Shown here piece after piece: positions 39,421 through 50,265 of a stretch of 64,000 nt of DNA. The position numbers were made by a program, and so were the translations under genes. Below the pieces are notes generated by a model that searched no databases, was not told where the DNA came from, and saw only the letters and a program-made list of their open reading frames with translations. The stretch comes from Solea solea (lineage: Eukaryota > Chordata > Actinopteri > Pleuronectiformes > Soleidae), in NCBI RefSeq assembly GCF_958295425.1, contig NC_081141.1, positions 16,760,680 through 16,824,679 of the forward strand, in the 5' to 3' direction. The first letter of the stretch is position 1. Every line of letters begins with the position of its first letter.

Positions 39421-39493
39421 GTTGCCATGGCAGACAATGACATCCCGAATAGAGCTGTCACTCTGGATCGGACTGACGTGTTGCCGTGGCAAC
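39421..39493. promoter_or_regulatory. Candidate cis-regulatory element with two RFX X-boxes
   Basis: GTTGCCATGGCAGA at 39421-39434 and a perfect 14-bp palindrome GTTGCCGTGGCAAC at 39480-39493 match the RFX-family X-box consensus (GTTGCCNNGGCAAC). TAATTAAA (about 39400) and ATAATTGAA (about 39355) homeodomain-like sites lie just upstream. It is in non-coding sequence about 13 kb downstream of gadd45g. Confidence 0.45.
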
Positions 39494-41913
39494 AGGGGGT
39501 CAGTGGGTTTGCATGGCACGTGGAGGATGAAAGGTGGGAGGACAAGAACAGGAGGAGGTGGAGGAGAGAAGTGTGCACGGCGTCAAGAGAATCCGGATCC
39601 AAGAATCCTCTGGGAGTCGGGCTTATGTTAGCATTCCATGTAAACAAACACAAGGAAAAGCATGGACTGTGCAGAACTTTCTCTAAAAGGTCACGACACA
39701 TTAGTGATCACTCAGAGAGCTGTTAGTAATGTATCATAATTCTCTTTGAGGTCCCAGTTCATCTTTTTTTTTCCACAATTCATCTTCAATGCCTGGATTT
39801 GGCAAACATATAAATCAATCAGCCTTTAACGTGCAGTTCTGTGTATACTTTCCACGATGGTCCAAGGTAAGAGCTTACACGCAGCAGAACGGGTGAACAG
39901 ATTTGCATGTGTCTCCATAGCCGTCGGGCGCTGTGTAAATATCATGTTTTTGTGGCTCGCTGAATGACTCCTCTGAGTCAACAAACGCTGCCCTGGACAT
40001 GCCATTGTGTTTCCATAAATCACCGCGGATGAAAACAGGGCTATAAACGGCTGTTTAGGTGGTGAAAGTCTGTCTGCTTCCCTCCCACATATCAGCCCGT
40101 GCAGAATGCACTTTTTATATTTGCAGCCACGTTTGGGCGAAGTGTGCCACTCTTTATGGCTTGGCTAAAATCCACACCTAACTCTTTCAAAAGCCCTTTA
40201 TATTATCCTTTCTGCACACACACTCAGGGACACACACACACACAAAGTGGCCTCTCCATTCTTCATCACAGTCTTGTATTTTTGAAAGGGCCTGGCTCCG
40301 ATATCCTATAGACAGGAGTAACAGCTGTGGCTAAACCACCATAGCTGGCCCCCACTCAGCACCCAGTGGGGGACCCAAAACTCTCCGTGTCTGTCGCTGT
40401 CCTCGTCCCACTGTCTCGCCTTAAGACTCTGCTTTCACTGTCCCCCACTTCTGTCTCTGCGCCGTCTTTCCCCTCTAATTACACAGCATCCTAATTCTAA
40501 GTTTAGGATAAATGCAACTCCTTTTATTTCTTTATTTTTAGCTGCCCAAAAAAAAAGGGAGAGGTTATTAAAAAAAAATCAGACAGGGTAGGACAAAGAA
40601 GGGTGTGGGGGTGTGTGGGGGGGGAGGTCCTATCCTCTATTCATTCAGGCCACAGACTTGGCCACACGTCCCCTTACTACACACACAGAGACACTCCACC
40701 CCGCCCCAGCCACCCTCTAATCTGCACTGTTCCGCCCCGAGGGCCTGAAGCTGGGGCAGCTGCTACTGATGGAGCCAGAGAGCCAGCTGTCCTCACATAT
40801 ACACACACGCACGCACACACACACAAACACACACACCTAACTCATTCATTTTGGACAATGGAGTTAAGGCTAGGAGTGTGTAAGGCTCATGACTTTGGAG
40901 TGTGCTGCGGTCATGGGGAGGGGGGGGTAGGCCGTGCTGGGCCCTCACAGTCAGTAAAGTGGCTTTTTATGTTCGCTTTGTGTCTCAGCAACAGTTGGCA
41001 GCACGTGTGTCAATGACACGCCTCTCCGCTTTATTATCCATGAAGTCAGGGGGTTTAGGGCGCCCTGGGACAAACTCACTGACACACTTCGTGAGCACAT
41101 AAAGGGATGCATTAACACAAACAGAAGAGCGTGTGGAGATGGGCACTTCTGAAATGTGCTAACACTCCGTCTTATGAGAGACGAACAGTCACTAACTGTT
41201 TGCTCTGCCTGTTTGTTCCATTTCATCATCTTGCAACATCTGCCACGGACCTGATTTGTTATCAGTTTTATCCTTGACATTGCATGGATTGCACTGTGGT
41301 ATATCAGTCTTACCGGTGTGTGCATGTGTGTGTGTGTGTGTATTTATAGCTATGAAGTCTGGATTACAAATAAGGGCATTCAGATATTGCGTGTTTGGCA
41401 ATAAAGGAAAAGTTCCCCACAAAGCGTGAAAAACAACACTCAGTAATGGATGCAGTCTTCACATGTTGATAGGTTTATCTCTGTCTCTAACTGTTTCACT
41501 GTCTGGCTCGCGCTGCCATTGGCTAGCTCTCCTTCTCCCACCCCGATTGGTCTCAGCTGCTGATTGCGGCCGCCTGATTCGCCGACCGTCGGCCCCAGCG
41601 ATGGCTGTGATTCGCTCTTGGCTGTGCTTTCACCAGCCGGGGCAATTTTCTTAATGCTACAGCTGCTTTGGAGACAGGGTGAAAGCGAGTACGTGTTTGT
41701 GTGGAGGCAGATTTGCTTGAGTAGCAGCATGAGGCGGGGTTAGGTGTGTAGTTAGCGACTAAAAAGGCCATATGGCTGATGACACATACACACACACACA
41801 CACACACGCTTGCTTTCATACTCACACACCTGACGGCTGTCTCACACCTGCTCTGCTGTGTATGGTTGAGTAAGATCCAGATCAAAGGGGGAGAAAAAAA
41901 GCCTCTGGGGTCT

Positions 41914-41935
41914 AGTGTGTGTGCATGTGTGTGCA

Positions 41936-41962
<27 letters not shown>
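41914..41962 (+). repeat. (GT)n microsatellite with GCAT interruptions
   Basis: GTGTGTGCAT repeated twice, then an uninterrupted GT run. About 100 bp from another (CA)n at 41786-41808. Confidence 0.9.
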
Positions 41963-41966
<4 letters not shown>

Positions 41967-42084
41967 ATGCCAGAAACATACGTATTGTATGTTGAATTGA
42001 ATGACAGAGGTTTGTGTTTACTCAGGTAGGTGGATGAGCTGACATTGCATGACATTGCGCCGCACACACAAAGTTAGGGCACAC

Positions 42085-42085
42085 A

Positions 42086-42128
<43 letters not shown>
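42085..42128 (+). repeat. (AAAG)11 microsatellite
   Basis: Eleven perfect AAAG units, purine on the plus strand. Confidence 0.95.
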
Positions 42129-44400
42129 GTCTCAACATCTTCATCATCTCTTTGGTCCGTCAGCATTGTGACCTCATGATTACAGTTGGAGATACCCTTT
42201 CATTTGCCGTAAGAAACAAAGTTCCTTTGCGCTCGTACACAAACCCACCCACCAGCCTACACACACATGCATGCAGACGTAACCAGAGCGGGTCGCTCAA
42301 AGGCTGGTTTTCTTTTGGTTTCGCCCACAAAGGCAACAACGTCTGTCTTTGTCACTTTCCAAGTCAAGACGTCAGTGAGAGCTTTCCCTACTCTGGGGCT
42401 GTGGATGAAGCTTGCCCACATGGATCCCTCATGTATATCTGCGTAGTGATCGCCCACACACGCGCTCACTGAAAACAGTACATGGTACTGTACACAGAGT
42501 GAGTATTGAGTAAGGACTAAGCAAAGATGCAGAACATCCTTTCTTCCTTGCAGAGACAATTCGCTATGATAATGCAAACGGCGAGAGCACGCACACACTT
42601 AAACACACAAGATCTAAACAAACAGCCACAGTCATCTCGCAAACCGGCAAACCTACAGATTATCTTTGACTCACAAAGTCAGACCTTTTGTCTGTGGTCT
42701 ATAAGCACTCATGCATGCCTATGTTTGTTTGCAACAGATAGGTTCAGTGTCAGTGTAGAGTAGTAGGAGAGAGAGTAGTTGCCGGGTAGAGTTGAGGAGT
42801 CTGTGGAGGTTGTTGTGGTTGGCTCGCCCCTTTCTTTGTTTCAAAATCCCACGGTCTGGCACTGTGCTCTCAGACGGAGACAAAGAGGTCAGTTTAGAAT
42901 TCATACGCAACTCGGGAAAGGAGATGTTTTGAGGAAGAAGACAAAGTTTTCCAAAAAAAATGCAGTGAAGTGCTTGGACCTGGATTTAGTCTCTCCCCCC
43001 CCCCATGTCAACATGTCAGGTCCTGTAAACGAAACCAACCTTCCAGTGAAAGTGGCACGGTGTTTTTCTCACGCAAAGATAAATCATGGACCACACTGGC
43101 TCATCCATATTGCTACTATTGATGAAGTGTCACTAATTTATTCCACTGTCGGTGATTAGGCGAACGTGATTGCCTTGTGAGAACTGTTGACAAAAAAAGA
43201 ATGTGGATTAACTGAATAGATTACGCCTCTCTAACCCTGAGGGTATCTGAAGAGCTGCTGGTCATGGAGTTAAGACAGAGGGGAAACGGGGAGTAATAGA
43301 GATAACAAAGAAAGCCTGTTTAAAGAAGAAAAAAAAACACTAACAGTAAATCACACTGTACTTTGTGCACTCTATGCACCATTATGATGCAGCTGCATCC
43401 TGTGTGGCAGTTAACACATTGCTCCTACTGTATATGAGTTGTCGCACGCACGCACGCACACGTTTAAACAGAGACCACATTCACAGATGCTTTGTAAATC
43501 TTACACCTCCATACGCATACATTTAGTCATCATTTGTGCTAATGTGTTATGTGTTAATAAAAAATGAATATCAGCGTAAATGTCTGCATCCATTCGGTGA
43601 ACTTCAGCTCCCTCTATAAGCGCTTCGATGTCAAAGTTTCTGTGCGTGTGTCTGTGTGCTCGCCGCGACAAATTCCCTTTTAACTGGAATACGACGCGAT
43701 CCCGGTGATAAAGGGAACTAAAACAGGTGCCAGAAGCAGCAATCAACCTTTGTCATAACAGGAACAGCTGTAAAAAAAAAAAAATAACAAACACATGAGC
43801 ACACTTGTGCATGTGCAGAGACATCAAAAAAACAAGTGTGACAGGTGCTCATGCACAAACACAAACAACCTCTCTATGGCCCCGGGTCAATAAATGAAAA
43901 TGATGAAAATATGTCATAACAAAAACTAAGAGCCACCTTAAAAACACTTTAGCCCTTCTTTGTGAGATTAGAGTGTCATCTTTTAATTGGCATAGCAGCA
44001 TGTGTTTGTTTGACTGGAGTATTATGGCCCTGTGTGTGTGTTTTCTGTTTTTCCTTCCTTGAGTGAGCTGATTAAAAAATCTCCCCCTGTCAACACACCG
44101 CCAGATAAAAAGCTCTGTGTTATTAATTCACCAGCACAAGCACACATGTCATAATCCCCGCTCTGCCATTGGCTGCTTCGCGAGCCCTGTTTCCAAAGCA
44201 ACACTGGAATGCCGTGTGTGGCTCTGCCCCTTTCAGGAAGGAACCGCCATGTAAACAAACCCGGCATGTGCTGTACTGTGTACTCTGCCTGACTCTGCTG
44301 TAAACAGTGTGACTCTCTGTGCAGGCCCTCCGATTGGCTAACCTCTAAGATTACATGATGTTTTGTCACCTTCTAAAGACGTATTTATCACATGGACGTG

Positions 44401-44449
44401 TTATTTATAGAGGGCGGCGACATCTGTTTTATCGCCCTCTTTATTTATA
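44401..44449. promoter_or_regulatory. Symmetric element: TTATTTATA direct repeats around an AGAGGGCG inverted repeat
   Basis: TTATTTATA occurs at 44401-44409 and again at 44441-44449. Between them AGAGGGCG (44409-44416) and CGCCCTCT (44433-44440) form a perfect 8-bp inverted repeat with a 16-bp loop. Function unknown. Confidence 0.35.
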
Positions 44450-47400
44450 CGGCACTTCCAGAAAAATCCAGATGTGTTTCATCAACTCGGAGCTGACAAC
44501 AACACTCCATGAGAATGAGTGAAATTCTGTCCCACGTCACTGTGATAAGCAGGTGCATGGTGTACAAGGGTAGGGGTCAGTGACCCGTCCTCCCCGCTCA
44601 CAGCTTTCCTCTCCCCGGGTCTTTTTACGGGATGTCCAGTCTTTTGTGTTTGTTTACTTCTGTGCCACAAATGGCCTTTCCTCTGCAGGCCACCACCACG
44701 AAGGTAACCGAAGTTCAGGAGATTTAGCAATCTGAGAAGGAACAAAAACAGGTCAGGCATAGCAAGCTCTATATGAGTGAAAACATAAGGTGGTGGGAGG
44801 GGGGGGGGGAATAATGAGGTGAACATAACAGCAAATAAAAAAACATCCACAACTGTGACCAAAACACCACACACTGGGACACCTATACCATTGAGCAAGA
44901 ACTCCGGAGGACCAATCAGATTCCTGTTACCAACAGCAACAACCCGTGTTTATGCCTGCCTCCTGCTAATCCTGCACTGTGATTGGCTGCTACATGAGCA
45001 TTAGAGCACAGCCCCTCCAGCCCCCCCCCCCTCTCTTTCTCCTCGGCCGGCCCCCTCCATCCCTGCAGATTAAATAACACCGGCAAAAACAAAAAGAGCT
45101 TGTTTTTGTTCTTCCATCAATAACAGGGCACGGCACATAAACACGCGTCTTGATTGGACGTATAGATACCAGTTGTGCGATTGCATGGAGACATTCCGAT
45201 GCACAGGAATGTGTGGAGGAGGTGGGACGCACTTGCACCACTGTTGCCATGCAGCCCCACTGTGTTACTAGGGTAAGTATGGTATGTTGCACGAAGAAAA
45301 AAAAAAAAAAAAAAATCAAGTGCAAGGAAGAGTGGCAATTGCATCACTCCCTTAGAAAGTCCTTGGAAAAACACCCCTCTCCCTTTTACACCCTGCTCAA
45401 AATTCTAATTGCACTTCCACATCCTCCTCTGGGAGGAATTTCAATTTGAAACGCTGCACGTGCACGCTACTACAGCGTGTATACTTTTAAGTGTTCTCTC
45501 GTGCAGGAAGGAATATCTGAGCTGCTTTCGCTGTGTTTTTGTGAAGTATTCTTTAAAAAAAGAAGGAAAAAAAACATATGCATGATGGGTTTCATTGTTC
45601 CTGTTTGTTGCCGGCAGTAAAAACAAACAGTGCGAACATGCAGCCAGCTGCTGTTTGTTTTGATCCGCCTGTGAGTGTTGAGAGGCTGATGTTGGGGGTA
45701 GAGGTACCGTTAGATAAGATATGTTGCAACGGACATGGTCAGCCATTGCCGGTGTGACGCGTGTTAGGCAACAGTTGTTCAAGGATCATGTTGTTAAACT
45801 TCCGAGAGAAGCTGCACAAGGGGCGAAGGAATCCTGAAAACATGTTGTTGTCATTTTAACATGAAATATTCCATCGGGGTGATCACGTGACTTTCTTGTC
45901 TTGTGCATTGCATGTGTTTGTGTATGTACACACTTACTGAGTATTTATAAACTACACACACATAGGATCATCTTTCAAAAAGAGTCAACTTGTTTGTGCA
46001 CGAACAAGAGGCTGATCCGCTGCATCATCACTACCCGTAAAACCTTGACCTGTTGTCAAGTGACGCCACAGCACAAGCAAACAAGGCTACTTCCTTTACT
46101 GTCTCAAATGTTTCCTTCAGCTTCTGTCCTCTCCTGACCACTCACTCTGCCCCGGCCTCTCTGGAGATTTTCTAATTAGCATGTGCACTCTCTCTGTCTC
46201 TCTCTCTGTCTGGCTCCACCCTATTGGTCGCCCTCTCTCTTAGGAAGAGTCATCTTATCACAAAAACACCGTGAGCCTCCTTGAAGTGAGAACATGAGGG
46301 TTTATGACGTGTTTCTTTTTCTTTCTTTCTTTTTTTTTTTTTTACAGACATGCACAAAATCCTTATTCAACAGAAATAGCCAGCGTCAGTCTCCGAATCC
46401 TCACACGCTTGGAAAGTCGGATCGCTATTTAAACCGCTAGTACCACTCAAGCGGTCGTACACATCAGCATGATGGAATTTGGAATGTGAATCATCCGTGC
46501 CATGTGTCTGTATCCGTCTGTTTTCGGTTTCTATCTAGCCTTGAATCAACCCAGGCATGCTGTCTCGCCTCTCCATATGCATTCCAGAGAGCCTCTCATC
46601 TGATGTGCAATTAACTTGCACACATTTTATTTGCATATCTGTGTGTGTGTGTGTGTGTGTGCATGGAGAGCAGCTTCTCTTCGTTTCTCCTCCTTCAGGG
46701 TGTTGCCTGCTGGCCCGCTGCTTTACTTCACATGCTGTATGTGAGGGGGGTCCCTGGAATGTCTTCCAGCACATGTGCTTCTGGACGGATAAGTTCAACT
46801 ATGCCAGTAATGTGTCAGCCCGGGCCAAGGTTTCAGGCTGCTCCCCATATTTGGCAAATCACTTAGCATTGGCGCACCCCAGCCAGAAAAACCAGCCACA
46901 GAAAAGCCAGGAAATATGTACAGAATGCAGACACAGAGAGCGGACGTGTGTGACTAAGAAATAACGTGCAATTCTTTTCATTCACTACATGCCATTTAAT
47001 TAAGCTAATACATTTACAGGAATTGTTGTGTTTTCAGTTCTCCTTTCATGTGTCTTCTTTTTTTTCTCTATGCTTTCCCAGAACAGTCTTAACACTTACC
47101 CGCTTATGCATAGCAACACGCCCAAAGTCTTATTTGATCAATGCATTTTGTCATCATATGTCTGTTTCTTAGTCTTTTATTTACACAACTTACAGTTTTG
47201 TTCAGTGTTCATGTTTATTCCAACTACGGTGTTCTTGTCATGTGTAATGCCACGAGCTGGGATCGAATTAGAAATCTGGACAGGGTTCATGCAATCTAAG
47301 TTTAGCTAATGAGGTTTACAGAAGGCCACTGCTATCACTGCTCATAAAATATTTATTCTAAACCTGGTGACCAGAGCTTGAGGATAACAAAAAGGTCAGC

Positions 47401-47719
47401 ACGGGCACAAACATCCTCCCGTGTGGCGGTAACATGATTGCCATTGCACTCATAAATTGCACATTTCATCGAGTCAAATCTGACACTGAACAAACATCCT
47501 GATGAAATCCTGAGGCAATTTTTTACAATTTGAAAACAAACATCCGAATCAATATGTCCTGACCAGTTTGAAAACACTCGCTCTGCTCAGCCTATATTTA
47601 ACACTAATGTCCCATTGGTTTGGACATTCAAACATAAACATGGCATTAATGGCAGTTCAGTTTGTGTCATGACCTCATCCACAATGAAGAGGGAAAGGCG
47701 GTGCTCTGAAATTTAGGTC

Positions 47720-47721
<2 letters not shown>

Positions 47722-47759
<38 letters not shown>

Positions 47760-47764
47760 GTGTG
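47722..47764 (+). repeat. (GT)n microsatellite
   Basis: A long GT run with one C interruption. A second GT run follows at 48042-48071. Confidence 0.95.
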
Positions 47765-48309
47765 CTGTGGCTTGCTTTCACCTTGTTTCACACACAGCTG
47801 TTTGATTATAGGCTCTGCACTGAGAAAACCCTGCAGTCATCACTTCTCGACTGAGAGCTCTGGATCATGTGATCTCATCCCTCATTGTGCGTTGTGGTCA
47901 TCCCAGGTGCCCAGGTGTGAAGACACTGCGCGTGTGTGTGTGTGTGTTTATGTGTACACATCAGCCTTTTACGGCTACCTCATCTGAACACTAACCACAG
48001 AGTTCATCACTCATGTCAGGTCACATTGACAGACAGCAACCTCTGTGTGTGTGTGTGCGTGTGTGTGTGTATGTGAATATGGTGTTGTCCTGGATTCGCC
48101 CAGGCCTCCACAGTGATAATAAATTCCCTGCACATGAACTGTAAGAACGTTTTTAAAGAGGCACATTGTGCTGCCTCACCACACGGCCTCCGAGGAGTGA
48201 GCTCACTGCGAGGTGAGCAACAGAAACAGCAGAAGCAGTCAGGGTGCAGCTCATTCCTCATGTGTGAGTGACACATACTTAGATTAGAGACACCCAACAC
48301 CAGCCAGCC

Positions 48310-48335
48310 ATCTATCCATCTATCTATCTATCTAT
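48310..48335 (+). repeat. (ATCT)n microsatellite
   Basis: Imperfect then perfect ATCT units (CCATCTATCCATCTATCTATC). Confidence 0.85.
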
Positions 48336-49785
48336 ACTGCCTGCCACAGCCAGCTGGGCCATGAGCTCATTGTACCAATCTGGCCATGCGAGAGGCACAG
48401 AGAGGGAGAGGGAGAGAGGCTCAGAACTGGGTGGGGTGAGAGGGGAGGCTGCCTGCCAGCTCATCGTGTAATCTCATCTTACTGTGGTTACTGTAAGTGA
48501 GATGGAGAAGGGAATGGGAAGAAGGGACCACAGTTCCCCATGAAAGTAAAGGCTCTGGAAAGGGCGGATTACTCTACCAAAGTCGCTCCGAAGCATTTAG
48601 CATTTACAGTTGGAACCACAAGTCTGGGAATCTTTGGGTATCCTGATTTAGAAACACATACTGTAACAGTTCTCTCGGGTTAAAACGGTCCGACAGCGAG
48701 CTCCGCATCGTATTATAATACCATTCCAGGAATCTTTCTCTGAGCAGTCAGTGAGGCTTACAATATCTGCAGTATCATTGCCATATGCAAGTGAATATAA
48801 GTCTCTGTGAGTTTGACCACATGCAGAGTTCTCAGATTTACTGTCACAACGTGCATCCAGTAAAAATCAGACAGATGCTGAGAATACTGCACAGTCAGTA
48901 AGTAACACATTCATCTTGAAACTTAATTGGAGTGGCCAATTTCGTTCTACACCTTACTCATCTTTAAAAGGTTTCAACAAATTTTTGGACATACAGTACA
49001 GGAAAACAAGCTCTCTCATGCCGAGAGTTACACGAGACGATTGATGGCCCACCACTTTCATATGTGCCTTAAGCCAAACACCTGATTTTCTGGCTTCACT
49101 GCAAGAGTGAAAGTCAACTCCGCAGTCTCCAAGAAATGTCTGTGTCCAGCCAAGAAGCATTGCCACACAGTAGCCCCAAACCAAAACAGAAACAACACAC
49201 AGAACCAACAGATAACAAACAGATAACATAGTGTGTGCATTTTGTGAATTAATATTTAGAGGTGATTTTATGTATTGCCTTGGAAAGACCCAGAAAAACA
49301 CGAAACGAAAGGCAAAGTCTGCTTTGATGACCCAGAAGGCTGAAGTCACAACAAACTCTCCAGCAACACAGCAAGTGATACACCGGGAAACGGGCAATTG
49401 GCATCAAACGCACACAAAGCTGTGAGGCGGCGCTTATAGATACATCGACAACTTAAGAAACCACAGGGAGAACCTCTCACTGCCTCTGAAGGTGAGACAA
49501 TGAGTCGGCACAGAGCACCGGAGACTCAGGGTATATGAACCCTCCCCACACCTGCGCTTAATCAACGCCAATCAGTGCCGCACACACCTGATTGCAGTGA
49601 GTTGATTGACTGATGCTAAACTAGGCTGCAGGCTTCAGCTTCACGTGAGCAAGAGGATCCATAAGCATGACAGACTATCCCCCTGCAAACGTTACTTATC
49701 ATCATTGTCAATGTTAATATTCTGCCTCTGTTTTGGTCTTTGAGAACAGAAACAATGCAACAGACTTTGTATGCTCCTGTCCTTT

Positions 49786-50265
49786 GTCTACGTGTCTACT
49801 GTGCACAGTTTAATCTGACTGTAGTCAGACTAAGACAGGCAACCCGGATGATTTGCCGAGTCCGAGTATACATGCGGAGGAGAAAGACGATTTATTGGTC
49901 GTGTACGTCTGTAGGTGGCGCCGTATCCCTCTCTAAGAAAAACGGACGGCGAGATGGATCGCGCTGTGGTTCTGTATGTTTCGTACCTGCTGTGCATGTC
50001 AATCGTGATACAAATTAGATCGAGCATGGCTCTTGTGGTTGCTGTGTTGTCCGAAGAAAGACGCCGCCCCCTCAGCTTATACGTCGTCTCCTTGTGGCGA
50101 CTCCAGTCCGACTAATCGGACTATGAATTGCATTAGCCAGGTATGTTAGTCCGATTAAGACTAGCTCCACTAGCTAGTCGGACTAAGGTGTTTACATGAA
50201 ACCGCATTACTGTCTTAGTCCGACTAGAATCAGACTTTTTACATGCATGTAAACACACTGACTGT
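49786..50265 (+). mobile_element. Non-autonomous DNA-type element, TAGTCCGACTA family, copy B
   Basis: Carries several inverted or direct TAGTCCGACTA units near 50105-50235, including AGTCCGACTAATCGGACT and TTAGTCCGACTAGA. Same internal blocks as copy A, in the same order and orientation. Probable target or terminal boundaries are not resolved. Confidence 0.65.

Larger units (their letters stand above)
36846..49785. other. Non-coding region downstream of gadd45g, right part; no gene supported
   Basis: Includes several microsatellites, CCAAT-rich segments (41.5 and 44.2-45.2 kb), the X-box pair and a motif-bearing stretch at 46600-46930 with an octamer ATTTGCAT (46629-46636) and a CArG box CCATATTTGG (46845-46854). 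A TTAGGG dimer at about 39263-39274 is too short to be an interstitial telomere. Confidence 0.55.

Noticed and set aside
39283..39726. 147-codon plus-strand frame and 131-codon minus-strand frame
   Set aside because: Both strands are open and neither resembles a known protein. The X-box motifs explain constraint better than coding.
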